A stretch of DNA of 64,000 bases from Bradyrhizobium sp. 4 (GCF_023100905.1 NZ_CP064686.1:620001-684000); one strand, 5' to 3'. Counted from the stretch's first letter, positions 36,239 to 45,277 are shown. Notes: generated by a model not told the origin, from the letters alone. Translations and numbers: made by a program.

Positions 36239-36940
36239 ATGGAACACCCCAAATACAAGATCGCCCTCATCGTCGGCGCCGGCGAAGGCCTGAGCGCATC
36301 GCTGGCGCGGCTGCTGTCCGCCCAGGGCATCCGCGTCGCACTGGCCGCTCGAAAAATCGAGAAGCTCGGCGCGCTCTGCAGCGAGACTGGCGCCAAGGCC
36401 TATGCCTGCAACGCCACAGACCCTGATGAGGTCGAGCGCCTGTTCGGCCTGGTCGAACGCGAGATCGGCACGCCCGACCTGGTCGTCTACAACGCCAGCG
36501 GCCGCGCGCGCGGGCCGTTCGTCGATCTCGTTCCGGCCGACGTGGCGAACGCCATTGCGGTCAGTGCCTATGGCGGCTTCCTGGTGGCGCAGCAGGCGGC
36601 CAGGCGCATGCTGCCGAACCAGCACGGCGCGATCCTGTTCACCGGCGCCTCGGCCAGCGTCAAGGGCTATGCGCAGTCCGCACCGTTCGCGATGGGCAAG
36701 TTCGCACTGCGCGGGCTCGCACAGAGCATGGCGCGCGAATTGTCGCCGCAAGGCATCCATGTCGCGCATTTCGTGATCGATGGCGGCATCAGGAGCGTAG
36801 CGCGCGCGGAAGCGCCGGAGAAGCCGGATTCGATGCTCGATCCCGATGCCATCGCGGAGAGCTACTGGAACGTGTTGCAGCAGCCGCGCAGCGCCTGGAG
36901 CTGGGAGCTGGAGCTGCGGCCCTGGGTGGAGAAGTTTTGA
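36239..36940 (+). CDS. Short-chain dehydrogenase-like protein lacking the catalytic Tyr
   Basis: The 233-residue SDR fold has an altered cofactor motif (VGAGEGLSASLA instead of TGxxxGxG), an NAS motif (VVYNASG) and catalytic-region Ser (FTGASAS). The YxxxK position reads FAMGK, so the active-site tyrosine is phenylalanine. A known subgroup (SDR_c10 in CDD) has exactly this loss. The reaction is therefore uncertain. It is divergent from the acyl-CoA dehydrogenase gene and upstream of an enoyl-CoA hydratase, with one palindromic repeat between. Confidence 0.85.
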   Translation: MEHPKYKIALIVGAGEGLSASLARLLSAQGIRVALAARKIEKLGALCSETGAKAYACNATDPDEVERLFGLVEREIGTPDLVVYNASGRARGPFVDLVPADVANAIAVSAYGGFLVAQQAARRMLPNQHGAILFTGASASVKGYAQSAPFAMGKFALRGLAQSMARELSPQGIHVAHFVIDGGIRSVARAEAPEKPDSMLDPDAIAESYWNVLQQPRSAWSWELELRPWVEKF

Positions 36941-36961
36941 AGGCGATAAATTCACAACGAC

Positions 36962-37048
36962 CGTCATTGCGAGCGAAGCGAAGCAATCCAGAAATGCCGC
37001 CACTGAAAAAGGCTGGATTGCTTCGTCGCTTCGCTCCTCGCAATGACG
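36962..37048. repeat. CGTCATTGCGAGCG palindromic repeat, copy 2
   Basis: Outer arms cgtcattgcgagcgaagcga and gcgaggagcg-type complement near 37028-37048 enclose inner arms aagcaatcca and tggattgctt. It lies between the SDR and enoyl-CoA hydratase genes. Confidence 0.9.
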
Positions 37049-37064
37049 AAAGAGAGGGAGCGGC

Positions 37065-37895
37065 ATGACCACGGAAACCACCATCGATACCGGCACCAAT
37101 GAACTCCTCTGCGTGATCCGCGATCGCGTCGCCGTCATCACGCTGAACCGGCCCGAGGCGCGAAACTCGCTGTCGGACGCGCTGACCCCGGCGCTGCGCA
37201 CGATAATCCGCTCCTGCGGCGAGAACCCCGATGTCGGCGCGCTGCTGATCACCGGCGCGGGCGAAGCGTTCTGCGCGGGCGGCAACGTCAAGGGCATGGG
37301 CGCGCATCGCGACCCGAAGAAGCTTGAAATGTCCTTTGACGATAAGGTCGCCGATCTCCAGGAGCGGCAGCGCCTGCTCACCGGCGCGCTGGTGTCGGTG
37401 CGCAAGCCGACGATCGCGGCGCTGCCGGGGCCGGCGGTCGGCGCGGGGCTCGCCATCGCCATGGCCTGCGACATCCGCATTGCCGCGCAATCGGCCTTCG
37501 TGGCCACCGGCTATGCGCGCATTGCGCTCAGCGGCGACTATGGCATCGCGTGGCTGTTGACGCGCCTCGTCGGCACCGCGCGGGCGCGCGAGCTGCTGTT
37601 CACCGGCGATCGGGTCGATGCCGTCAGGTGCGAGGCCATCGGTCTCGTCAACCGCGTGGTGCCCGACGATAAATTGCAGGCAGAGGCCCTTGCGTTGGCG
37701 AAATCCCTTGCCGGAGGTCCGCGCCTCGCGTTGCGCTACATGAAGGACAATCTCGACGAGGCCCTGCTGTTCGACTTCGAGACCGCGCGCGACCACGAAG
37801 CCGAGCGTCTGGTCCGCCTGACCACGACCGCCGACCACAAGGAGGCGGTGCAGGCCTTCATCGACAAACGCAAGGCGGTGTTCACGGGGAAGTAG
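37065..37895 (+). CDS. Enoyl-CoA hydratase/isomerase family protein
   Basis: This 276-residue crotonase-fold enzyme has the oxyanion-hole segments ITGAGEAFCAGGNVKGM and PGPAVGAGLAIAMACDIRIAA, and a C-terminal helical trimerisation part. Enoyl-CoA hydratases act in beta-oxidation or in degradation of aromatic acyl-CoAs. A ribosome site (gagagggag) lies before the ATG. The nearby acyl-CoA dehydrogenase and SDR fit a fatty or aromatic acyl-CoA route. The exact substrate is unknown. Confidence 0.9.
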   Translation: MTTETTIDTGTNELLCVIRDRVAVITLNRPEARNSLSDALTPALRTIIRSCGENPDVGALLITGAGEAFCAGGNVKGMGAHRDPKKLEMSFDDKVADLQERQRLLTGALVSVRKPTIAALPGPAVGAGLAIAMACDIRIAAQSAFVATGYARIALSGDYGIAWLLTRLVGTARARELLFTGDRVDAVRCEAIGLVNRVVPDDKLQAEALALAKSLAGGPRLALRYMKDNLDEALLFDFETARDHEAERLVRLTTTADHKEAVQAFIDKRKAVFTGK

Positions 37896-37900
37896 GGGCG

Positions 37901-37937
37901 AAAAAAATGCCCGGCACTGGTTTCGCCAGGCCGGGCA
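37901..37937 (-). terminator. Rho-independent terminator of the GNAT gene
   Basis: Read on the minus strand, an 8-bp stem (tgcccggc/gccgggca) plus a 4-bp inner stem (ctgg/ccag) is followed by seven T residues. It lies 10 bases after the GNAT stop and close to the convergent enoyl-CoA hydratase stop, so it could limit read-through in both directions, though the T tract suits only the minus strand. Confidence 0.8.
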
Positions 37938-37946
37938 CGAGTGGAG

Positions 37947-38570
37947 TCAGGCCGAGGCTGAGGGGCTATCGGCCTGACGGGAAAGGGCGACGAGACGCCA
38001 GCTCGCGCAAGGAATGTCTTTCGGTGCGACGGAGATCTCCTTGTCGAAGCGCACCAGCTTCCAGTCGTCAGGATGTTTGACGAAGGCGAAGCTCGATTTG
38101 CGTGCGAGCGAGATCATGGCCGCGTTGGAGCGCAACGTGTCGCCGAACATGTGGTCGGCGCCAAGCGCGGCGGCGCGGCATTCAAGATTCTTCATCAGCA
38201 CGGTGGCGATACCGTGGCCCTGCCAGCGGTCGGCAACCGACAGGCCGAATTCAAGCGTCGCGGTTTCGGCATGCAGCGCATAGCGCGCTTCGGCGACGAT
38301 GGTCTCGAAGCCGTCGACCATCATGGTCGCCACCACGGTGAAACGTTCGCGTTCGCCGATTTGAAGGAATTCGTGCAGCAGGCCCTGCGGCAGTTCGCTG
38401 ATCGCGCCGAAGAAGCGGTTGTAGCGGGACCGCGTCGAGAGCGAGCGAAAATAGTGCTGGAGCTCCTCGGTGTCGCGCGGCTCGACGAAGCGAACGCGCA
38501 GCGCCTCGCCGTGTCGCGTGCGCAGCGTGTCCGAATATTGCTTCAGATCTTCCAGGCGAAGGGTGCTCAT
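37947..38570 (-). CDS. GNAT-family N-acetyltransferase
   Basis: A 207-residue protein with the acetyl-CoA-binding motif RWQGHGIATVLMKNL and preceding beta-strand LEFGLSVAD, as in GNAT proteins. The region VEPRDTEELQHYFRSLSTRSRYNRFFG near the N-terminus is typical of the group related to the regulatory domain of Pat-type acetyltransferases. The ATG at 38570 (MSTLRLEDL) is preferred to an upstream GTG-like start because it matches the family N-terminus. The acceptor is unknown. Confidence 0.85.
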   Translation of the reverse strand: MSTLRLEDLKQYSDTLRTRHGEALRVRFVEPRDTEELQHYFRSLSTRSRYNRFFGAISELPQGLLHEFLQIGERERFTVVATMMVDGFETIVAEARYALHAETATLEFGLSVADRWQGHGIATVLMKNLECRAAALGADHMFGDTLRSNAAMISLARKSSFAFVKHPDDWKLVRFDKEISVAPKDIPCASWRLVALSRQADSPSASA

Positions 38571-38650
38571 GACACGCGCCCCCAAGGGGACCAAAGGGAA
38601 AAGGGACCGCCGGCGCCCCCACAGTCAGGCGGCGCCGGCCTGGCGGCCAA

Positions 38651-38854
38651 TCAGGCCCGCCAGAAGGGTTTGTCGGCCTCGTAGGCCACATCGCTCCAGG
38701 ACAGCCCGACGTCCTGAAGGTCGCGCGCGGACCAGTTGGTGAGCTCCCGCCGGGTCCGGTAGCGCTCGTGCCAGATGTGAAGGGTCTCGCCGATCTGGTG
38801 GATCAGCCCTGGCGCATGATGATTTGTCATCGAATTCTGGGTCAAAGTAGACAT
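38651..38854 (-). CDS. DUF1127 small protein
   Basis: The 67-residue protein ends with the DUF1127 core (WHERYRTRRELTNWSARDLQDVGLSWSDVAYEADKPFW). An aggagctgaca ribosome site lies directly upstream of the ATG. Such YjiS-like, arginine-rich small proteins are abundant in alphaproteobacteria, and some bind RNA or control phosphate and central metabolism. It lies 80 bases upstream of the GNAT gene on the same strand. Confidence 0.9.
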   Translation of the reverse strand: MSTLTQNSMTNHHAPGLIHQIGETLHIWHERYRTRRELTNWSARDLQDVGLSWSDVAYEADKPFWRA

Positions 38855-38964
38855 TGTCAGCTCCTGGAGCTAAGTTGACCGCTAATATCTGCTTACGGGT
38901 GCACTGCGACAAACGACAATTTGTACTCTTTCGCATGAAATAACGTCATGTATCCTGCTGCCGT

Positions 38965-39864
38965 ATGACTGCCAGATTGCCCTCCCTGAACGGATTGCGG
39001 GCCTTTGAGGCCGCCGCGCGCCATCTCAGCTTCACGCTGGCGGCGTCCGAGCTGAACGTGACCCAGACCGCGATCAGCCATCAGATCCGCAGGCTCGAGG
39101 AGGAGCTCGGCATCCGCCTGTTCGTCCGGCAGAACCGCGCGCTGACGCTGACGCCGGAGGCGCGCGACTATCTGCCGGGCGTCCGCGCCGCCTTCAACGA
39201 CCTACGTCTCGCCACCGACCGGCTGCTGCGCAAGGACGATGACAAGGTGCTGACGGTCTCGACGCTGGCTTCGCTGGCCGCAAAATGGCTGCTGCCGCGG
39301 CTGACCGATTTCCAGGAGCACCATCCCGGCATCGACGTCCGCATCACCACCTCCACCAGCCTCGTCGACTTCCAGCGCGACAATGTCGATGCCGCGATCC
39401 GTTACGGGCGCGGCCAGTGGGCGGGCTTGCGCGCCGACTGGCTGATGGCGGACGAGCTGTTTCCGGTGTGCAGCCCGTCTCTGCTGCGCGGTGACAAGCC
39501 GTTGCGCTGTCCCGAGGACCTCAAGAGCCACATGCTGCTGCACACCTCCAATGCCAACAGCGACGACTGGCGGCTGTGGTTGACGGCGGCGGGTCAGCCG
39601 GCCGACATCGCCAGGCAGCCCGGCATCACCTTCGACATGATCTTCATGACCATTCAGGCCGCGATCGACGGCATCGGCGTGGCGATGGGGCGGACCTCCT
39701 ACGTTCAGGACGACATTGCCAAGGGGCGACTAGTGGTCCCGTTCAAGATCGCGCTGCCGGCCGATGCCGGCTTCTACCTGGTCGCGCCGGAGGGCCGCCG
39801 CGAGGCGCCGAAGCTCGCCGCATTCCGCGACTGGATGATCGCGGCAACGCAGAATAAAGCTTGA
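38965..39864 (+). CDS. LysR-family transcriptional regulator, GcvA-like
   Basis: The 299-residue protein has an N-terminal winged helix-turn-helix (about 1-60, LAASELNVTQTAISHQIRRLEEELG) and a C-terminal LysR effector-binding domain (about 90-290). The N-terminus SLNGLRAFEAAARHLSF is typical of GcvA-type members. It is divergent from the DUF1127 gene and convergent with the Rieske/amidohydrolase operon. Its targets are not evident; LysR proteins often act on the divergent promoter, here that of DUF1127. Confidence 0.92.
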   Translation: MTARLPSLNGLRAFEAAARHLSFTLAASELNVTQTAISHQIRRLEEELGIRLFVRQNRALTLTPEARDYLPGVRAAFNDLRLATDRLLRKDDDKVLTVSTLASLAAKWLLPRLTDFQEHHPGIDVRITTSTSLVDFQRDNVDAAIRYGRGQWAGLRADWLMADELFPVCSPSLLRGDKPLRCPEDLKSHMLLHTSNANSDDWRLWLTAAGQPADIARQPGITFDMIFMTIQAAIDGIGVAMGRTSYVQDDIAKGRLVVPFKIALPADAGFYLVAPEGRREAPKLAAFRDWMIAATQNKA

Positions 39865-39897
39865 GATCGCCGGCGCAATTCCGCGCCGTCTGCTTCG

Positions 39898-40314
39898 CTA
39901 CAGGTCCACCACGACGTAGTCGCTCTCGACTTTCACCGGTATCGTCTCGGCGACATACGGCCCCTTCACCACGCTCGCACCCGGCTCGACATGGGCCGGG
40001 TACGCCTTGACGCGGAAGCGGCGGGGGTCGCAATAGGACTGGCCGGTGCGGATGTCGAACTCCCAGCCGTGCCAGGGGCAGCGGAGGATCTCGCCGAGCT
40101 TGGTGTATTCGATCTCGCCCGGATCGGTCGATTGCGCGAGTCCGATCAAGGGTCCCTCGCACAGCGCCGCGCCCTGATGCGGGCAGCGGTTCATCAGGCC
40201 GAAATATTCACCCTTGATGTTGAAGATTGCGATCGGCCGTCCGTCGATCTCCAAAAATTTTCGCGTGCCGGGCGGAAGCTCATCGGCCGCGGCAATCACA
40301 TGCCGCGCCATCAA
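39898..40314 (-). CDS. Rieske [2Fe-2S] ferredoxin-like protein
   Basis: A 138-residue protein with Rieske ligands Cys44-x-His46 (NRCPHQGAAL) and Cys79-x-x-His82 (RCPWHGWEFD). The size fits a stand-alone ferredoxin component rather than an oxygenase alpha subunit. Its start overlaps the end of the amidohydrolase gene at 40311 (ATGA), so the two are coupled. It likely supplies electrons to an oxygenase encoded elsewhere; no oxygenase is in the window. Confidence 0.9.
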   Translation of the reverse strand: MMARHVIAAADELPPGTRKFLEIDGRPIAIFNIKGEYFGLMNRCPHQGAALCEGPLIGLAQSTDPGEIEYTKLGEILRCPWHGWEFDIRTGQSYCDPRRFRVKAYPAHVEPGASVVKGPYVAETIPVKVESDYVVVDL

Positions 40315-41420
40315 GCGATCCCGTACAGCTTCTTCGCATTGCCCAGATAGAAGGCCTCGCGATCATCGTCGTTGACGCCTGCGGGCAGCACGCGCGAGGG
40401 CTCGTCGTAATCCCAGTGCGGATAGTCGGTGGCGAACAGCAGCCGGTCCCAGCCGATCCACTTGATGACGTCGAACAGATCCTCGCGCCGCTCCGGATCC
40501 TCCATCGGCTGCGTCGTCCACCACACCTGCTCGCGGATATATTCGGACGGCGGCCGTTTGACATGCGGCACCTCGCTGCGCAGCCGTTGCCAAACCTTGT
40601 CGAGTCGCCACGCCAGCGACGGCGCCCAGCCGAAGCCGGCCTCAATCATCACCATCTTCAATTTCGGGAAACGCTCGAACACGCCCTCCAGCACCAGGCT
40701 CGCGAGCGCCGATTGCTGGCACTGGGAGTGGCCGACCATCTCCTCGATGTAATAGGAGGGCCAGCCCGACGGCGTGATCGGGTTGCCGCCGAAGCCGAAG
40801 GCGTGGACGCCGACGGGAAGGCCGGCCTCTTCCGCGGCCTGATAGATCGGCCAGTAGCGGCGCTGGCCGAGCGGCTCGACATTGCGGCTGAGCAGCAGCA
40901 CCTGCACGAAGTTCTTGTCGCCGGCGCGCTCGCGGATTTCGGCTGCGGCCGACAGCCCGTCCTCATTACCGACGACGATGGAGGCCTTCAGCCGCTTGTC
41001 CTTGCTGGTCCATTTGTCGATCTGCCAATCGTTGATCGCCGAGCACAAAGCGGCCGAGAGCTCGTGATTGCGGATGCCCTGGCCGGTGTTGAGCGGATTG
41101 AGCACGCCGAGCTGCACGTTGTTGGGATCGAGCAACTGCTTCTGCATGAAGGACAGCGAGGAGCCCTGCGGCCCGCCTTCCGGCGGATAGGCGTCGCGGC
41201 GCGAGGCGTTGGGCTGGGCCTTCGGATAGGGCGGACCTTCCATCATGCCCTGATAGGCATGGACGCCGTAGACTTCGAGATGATGCTGCCAGCGTTTGGC
41301 CAGATAGGGATAGAGCTCGGCGCGGGTCGCGCGTGCCGGATGGATGTCGCAGTCCGCGATCGCGGTTTTGACGGCCAGTGGGGAAGCGGCTTCGGAGCTT
41401 TCGCGGAACTGAATATTCAT
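40311..41420 (-). CDS. Amidohydrolase-2 family metal-dependent hydrolase
   Basis: The 369-residue protein has the amidohydrolase_2 (ACMSD-like) pattern: DCDIHP near the N-terminus, an internal VHAFGFGG segment with a metal-site His, and a C-terminal LLFATDYPHWD containing the conserved Asp. Members are hydrolases or decarboxylases of aromatic ring-cleavage and related acids. It is the middle gene of a three-gene set with a second amidohydrolase upstream and a Rieske protein downstream. A paralogue of the same layout is at 41444-42502. Confidence 0.9.
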   Translation of the reverse strand: MNIQFRESSEAASPLAVKTAIADCDIHPARATRAELYPYLAKRWQHHLEVYGVHAYQGMMEGPPYPKAQPNASRRDAYPPEGGPQGSSLSFMQKQLLDPNNVQLGVLNPLNTGQGIRNHELSAALCSAINDWQIDKWTSKDKRLKASIVVGNEDGLSAAAEIRERAGDKNFVQVLLLSRNVEPLGQRRYWPIYQAAEEAGLPVGVHAFGFGGNPITPSGWPSYYIEEMVGHSQCQQSALASLVLEGVFERFPKLKMVMIEAGFGWAPSLAWRLDKVWQRLRSEVPHVKRPPSEYIREQVWWTTQPMEDPERREDLFDVIKWIGWDRLLFATDYPHWDYDEPSRVLPAGVNDDDREAFYLGNAKKLYGIA

Positions 41421-41443
41421 CGCCTTGCCTCCTTTGGCAGCGG

Positions 41444-42502
41444 CTAAGTCAGGCGGGGATAGGTCGCATGCGGATTATCGATCATGATCTTGCGCACGAG
41501 ATCGGGGGTGAGACCTGCGGGCAGCGCCTCCTGGCCGTCGAACTGCCAGTGCGGATAGTCGGTGGAGAATACGACCAATTCGTCCGACTGCATATGATCA
41601 AACAGGCGAATTAATGTCGCCTCATCCGGCGGTGCATCGAATGGCTGTAACGAGAACCGGATGTTGCTGCGCACAATGTCCAGCGGTGCGCGATCGACCC
41701 ACGGCGTCTCCATCCGCACCCCACGCCAGAACTTGTGCAGGCGCCACAGAAATGGGGAGATCCAGGACACCCCAGATTCCAGCATCACCATCTTCAGGCG
41801 TGGATATTTGGCGAACACGCCCTCGACGATCAGGCTGGTGAGCTGGGTCTGGAACGCCTGGGCCTGACCGGCATAATCCTCGATGTGGTAGGACCCCCAG
41901 CCCACGGCCGTCGGCGGATTGTGATAGGCGGAACCGGCATGAATGCCGATCGGAAGTTCCAGCCGTTCTGCCGCCTCGTAGATCGGCCAGAGCGCGCGCT
42001 TGCCGAGCGGCGTGTCGCCCATCACCAGCATCAGCACCTGCACGAAGCGGCGATCCGTCGCACAGCGCTCGATCTCGGCGACGGCCTTCTCGACGCTTTG
42101 GGTGGGAATCACGATCGAGCCGCGCAGCCGCGGATCGCGATCGAGCCATTCCTTCGCGAGCCAGTCGTTCAGTGCGCGGCAGAAGGCGGCCTGCAGATCC
42201 TCTGAAAACACCATCTGCACGCCATAAAGCGGATTGCAGATAGCATGCGAGAGCCGGAAGGGATCGAGCACATGGCGCTGCATGTCCGCTAGGCTCTCGC
42301 CCGGCTTGCCGCTTTCGGGGCGCCAGTCGGGCCGCGCCGTGATCGGCGAGTTTTGCGGGTAGGATTGCGAGATGAGATCGACCATGCCGCGCGTCGTCAC
42401 CTGATCGCGCCAATAGTCGTTCAGGTAGGGCAGCAGGCTGGTCAGATGCGGCACGGCCGGATGCACATCGCAATCCACCCCGCCGGCGATCAGGGACGCC
42501 AT
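41444..42502 (-). CDS. Amidohydrolase-2 family metal-dependent hydrolase, paralogue
   Basis: A 352-residue protein with the same layout as the downstream gene: GVDCDVHPAVP at the N-terminus, IGIHAGSAYHN in the middle and VVFSTDYPHWQFDG near the end. The ATG at 42502 is chosen because gaaggacac precedes it; the longer frame adds a basic, low-complexity leader. Two adjacent paralogues suggest either related substrates or a heteromeric enzyme. The gene is divergent from the CinA-like gene. Confidence 0.9.
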   Translation of the reverse strand: MASLIAGGVDCDVHPAVPHLTSLLPYLNDYWRDQVTTRGMVDLISQSYPQNSPITARPDWRPESGKPGESLADMQRHVLDPFRLSHAICNPLYGVQMVFSEDLQAAFCRALNDWLAKEWLDRDPRLRGSIVIPTQSVEKAVAEIERCATDRRFVQVLMLVMGDTPLGKRALWPIYEAAERLELPIGIHAGSAYHNPPTAVGWGSYHIEDYAGQAQAFQTQLTSLIVEGVFAKYPRLKMVMLESGVSWISPFLWRLHKFWRGVRMETPWVDRAPLDIVRSNIRFSLQPFDAPPDEATLIRLFDHMQSDELVVFSTDYPHWQFDGQEALPAGLTPDLVRKIMIDNPHATYPRLT

Positions 42503-42669
42503 GACGTGTCCTTCACGTTTCCTCGTCGCGTCGTCTCGCGGGCGGCGCTTGGCCGCTCCGCCTTTGGCCGCCATTCAAGCAGGCCTGCCCGTTGGCTGCA
42601 ACTCGGCCAACGGCGCTGTCATATGCTAGAAAGGCCGAGCTCGGTTGCGAAGGCATAAGGGGTCAGGGA

Positions 42670-43152
42670 ATGAAAGAGCTCGTTAGCATTGCGGAACAGG
42701 TCGCCGCAAAACTGATCGCGCGCAAACAGACCATTGCCGTGGCGGAATCCTCGACCGGCGGACTGATCTCGGCCAGCCTTCTCGCGGTCCCCGGCGCGTC
42801 CGCCTATTTCCTCGGCGGCGCCGTGGTCTATACCCGCGATGCCCGGCGCGTGCTGATGGATATTTCGGACGAAGGAATGAAGGGCTTTCGTTCCTCGTCG
42901 GAGCCCTACGCGCAACTGCTGGCCGAGCGGATGCGCATCCGCTTCAACTGCGACTGGGGCCTGTCCGAAACCGGCGCGTCCGGTCCCACCGGCAATCGCT
43001 ACGGCGATGCGGCGGGCCACAGCTGCATGGCGGTCGCCGGGCCCGCAGTCGAGGTGACAACGCTGGAGACGGGCGACAATGACCGCTTCGCCAATATGCA
43101 GATATTTGCAGCGACAGCGCTGAAATTGCTGCTGAAGAATCTGGGGCGGTGA
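42670..43152 (+). CDS. CinA-like nicotinamide-nucleotide amidohydrolase domain protein
   Basis: The 160-residue protein matches the stand-alone C-terminal CinA domain (PncC-type): AVAESSTGGLISASLL, FLGGAVVYT and GLSETGASGPTGNRYGD. PncC-type enzymes deamidate NMN to nicotinate mononucleotide in NAD recycling. The ATG at 42670 is taken, since the upstream part of the frame is not conserved-looking. The N-terminal COG1058 domain of full CinA is absent, which is normal for alphaproteobacterial forms. Confidence 0.88.
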   Translation: MKELVSIAEQVAAKLIARKQTIAVAESSTGGLISASLLAVPGASAYFLGGAVVYTRDARRVLMDISDEGMKGFRSSSEPYAQLLAERMRIRFNCDWGLSETGASGPTGNRYGDAAGHSCMAVAGPAVEVTTLETGDNDRFANMQIFAATALKLLLKNLGR

Positions 43153-43209
43153 CCTCGCGGTCTCCCGGATATCTGGCTGTCCCGGAGAATGTGCAGTCTG
43201 ACGCGCTCC

Positions 43210-43563
43210 CTACCGCGACACGTGCGCCGACAGAGCCAGCCACGTCTCGTCCTTCTTCGCCCAGCAATCGGTATATCGCCCGGAGGCCTGCTGGCCGTCC
43301 GCATTGGTGTAGCTCGTTGCCGCATGGATGATGGCGAAATCGCCCATAATACGGATGATGACCTCGTGTGCCCTGAGGTCACAGATCGCAATCGGCCGCG
43401 CCGTCTGCTTCAGGAAGGCCTCGCGATCGACCAGCGTCTTGTCGGGATTGGAGCAGTAGAACTCCGGCGCCAATATTTCGTCGAAGCGCTTGACGTCGCA
43501 ATTCTGCACCGAGGCGACATAGTCGCGGTTGAGCGCGGTGAGCTGTTCGAGGTCGTTGTTCAT
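43210..43563 (-). CDS. NTF2-like (SnoaL/DUF4440-type) protein
   Basis: A 117-residue cone-fold protein (LEQLTALNRDYVASVQNCD, then FAIIHAATSYTNADG and GRYTDCWAKKDETWLALSAHVSR). The ATG at 43563 has gagag upstream; another ATG at 43581 overlaps the amidase stop. Family members are isomerases, dehydratases or ligand-binding proteins. Translation is probably coupled to the upstream amidase. Confidence 0.8.
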   Translation of the reverse strand: MNNDLEQLTALNRDYVASVQNCDVKRFDEILAPEFYCSNPDKTLVDREAFLKQTARPIAICDLRAHEVIIRIMGDFAIIHAATSYTNADGQQASGRYTDCWAKKDETWLALSAHVSR

Positions 43564-43573
43564 GAGATTTCTC

Positions 43574-45046
43574 TCAGTCATTGAACAAGGGCGGCGGCAC
43601 GAACCCGCCGAACTCGCGTTCGATCAGCTCGGCGAGCTTCAGCGGTGTGCGGTCCTCGAGGAAGGGCCCGATGATTTGCACGCCGACCGGCAGGCCATCC
43701 TTCGACAGACCGAGCGGAACGGCCGTTGCCGGCAGTCCTGTCAGCGTGGCGATGCCGGGCCACGCAAGCTGGTCCGGATAGGCGTGGTCCTTGCCATCGA
43801 TGTTGATTCGGCGCTTTTCCTGCTCCGGCGAATGATCATGCGGATAGGCCGGGGTCGGCATGATCGGGCAGATCACCGCATCGAATGTCCTGAACAATTG
43901 CCGCCATTGCGCGCGCAGGCCGGCGCGAGCGCCCTCGTCGAACACCCAGGCCTGATGTGTGCTGGTCATGCCGCGCAGCCGCTCGGCAGCAAGGCTCTTG
44001 TCTTCTGGTGAGAGCTGCGCTGCCCCGGCACGCGCGCCGGCGAGAATGTCCGGCGGAAAGAAGGCGCCGAGAAAACCCATCAGCATGCGCATGTAGAGGC
44101 GGGAGGCTTCCGTGAAGTCAGGAAACATCGGGCTTTCACGTGTGATGCTCGCACCTGCTCCCGCCAATTGTTTCGCCAGCTTCTCGATCGCGGTGCAAAT
44201 GTCGGCATTCGCAGGCAGCAGCGGGTGGCTGTCGATCACCAGCACACGGAAATCCTTCAACGCACGGTGTCGCGCCTCCGGCAGCGCGAGCTTGTATCCG
44301 ATGCCCAGGTCCAACGGATCGGGGCCTGCCATCACATCCAGGAGCAGGGGCAGGTCGACGGCGCTGCGCGCCATCGGACCGATCACCGCCATATCGCGCT
44401 CCATCGGGATGGCTGGAAACGGCGGCGGCGTGTGGCCACGCGTTGGACAGAGATTGTAGGTCGGCTTGTGCGCATAAACCCCGCAATGGAAGGCGGGCAC
44501 GCGCAGCGAGCCGCCGATGTCGGACCCGAGCGAGAGTGGTCCGTAGCCTGCCGCCAGCGCCGCAGACGAGCCGCCCGACGAGCCACCCGGCGTGCGGCCG
44601 AGATCGAATGGATTGTTCGTCGTGCCGTAGATCTCGTTGTAGCTCTGCCAATCCGCCAATCCCACGGGCACGTTGGTCTTGCCGAGGATGACGCCGCCGG
44701 CACCCTTCACCCTGGCGATCGACAGCGCGTCCTCCGCCGGCTTGAAATCTTTCTGCGGCGTCCAGCCCCAGGTCGTGGGTAGGCCGGCGATGTTGAAGGA
44801 TTCCTTGATCGTCATCGGCAGGCCGAGCAGCGGCTTGCGCTCGCCGCGGGCCAATGCGGCGTCCGCCTCGCGTGCGGCGTCCAACGCACGGTCGAAATCC
44901 CGCACGCAGATCGCGTTGACCTTGCCGTCGTGCCGTTCGATGCGGTCGATCGCATCGCGGGTGAGCTCGACCGACGAGACCTTCTTCGCGGTCAACGCGG
45001 CCGACAGCGCGACCGCGCTCTTGAAGCTCCATTCGGATTTGGCCAT
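43574..45046 (-). CDS. Amidase-signature family hydrolase
   Basis: The 490-residue enzyme has the catalytic triad Lys81 (LPMTIKESFN), cis-Ser156 (GGSSGGS) and nucleophile Ser180 (GSDIGGSLRVPA). The ATG at 45046 is preceded by aggagat; a longer open frame runs through a palindromic repeat and is not used. The substrate is unknown. Unlike the amidase at 23425, it has no AtzG-like partner; an NTF2-like gene follows and overlaps or abuts it. Confidence 0.92.
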   Translation of the reverse strand: MAKSEWSFKSAVALSAALTAKKVSSVELTRDAIDRIERHDGKVNAICVRDFDRALDAAREADAALARGERKPLLGLPMTIKESFNIAGLPTTWGWTPQKDFKPAEDALSIARVKGAGGVILGKTNVPVGLADWQSYNEIYGTTNNPFDLGRTPGGSSGGSSAALAAGYGPLSLGSDIGGSLRVPAFHCGVYAHKPTYNLCPTRGHTPPPFPAIPMERDMAVIGPMARSAVDLPLLLDVMAGPDPLDLGIGYKLALPEARHRALKDFRVLVIDSHPLLPANADICTAIEKLAKQLAGAGASITRESPMFPDFTEASRLYMRMLMGFLGAFFPPDILAGARAGAAQLSPEDKSLAAERLRGMTSTHQAWVFDEGARAGLRAQWRQLFRTFDAVICPIMPTPAYPHDHSPEQEKRRINIDGKDHAYPDQLAWPGIATLTGLPATAVPLGLSKDGLPVGVQIIGPFLEDRTPLKLAELIEREFGGFVPPPLFND

Positions 45047-45169
45047 GGCGCATCTCCTGTTCTTATTGTCGAACGATGATGCGCAGTTTGGCCCAGCACC
45101 GCAACCGCCGTTTGATCGCGATTGACATGTGAGCAAGACGGAACGCGGTGAGCCAAGCAACCATTCGCA

Positions 45170-45271
45170 GTCATCGCCCGGCTTGACCGGGCGATACAGT
45201 ATTCCACCGGCGCAGATCGGATACGGAGAGGTCGCGGCGTACTGGATGCCCCGGTCAAGCCGGGGCATGAC
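45170..45271. repeat. Palindromic intergenic repeat (GCCCGGCTTGACCGGGC type)
   Basis: The left unit gtcatcgcccggcttgaccg and right unit cggtcaagccggggcatgac are inverted copies with inner arms acagta and tactgg, forming a large hairpin between the mbfA and amidase genes. No coding potential is supported. Confidence 0.75.
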
Positions 45272-45277
45272 AACGTC

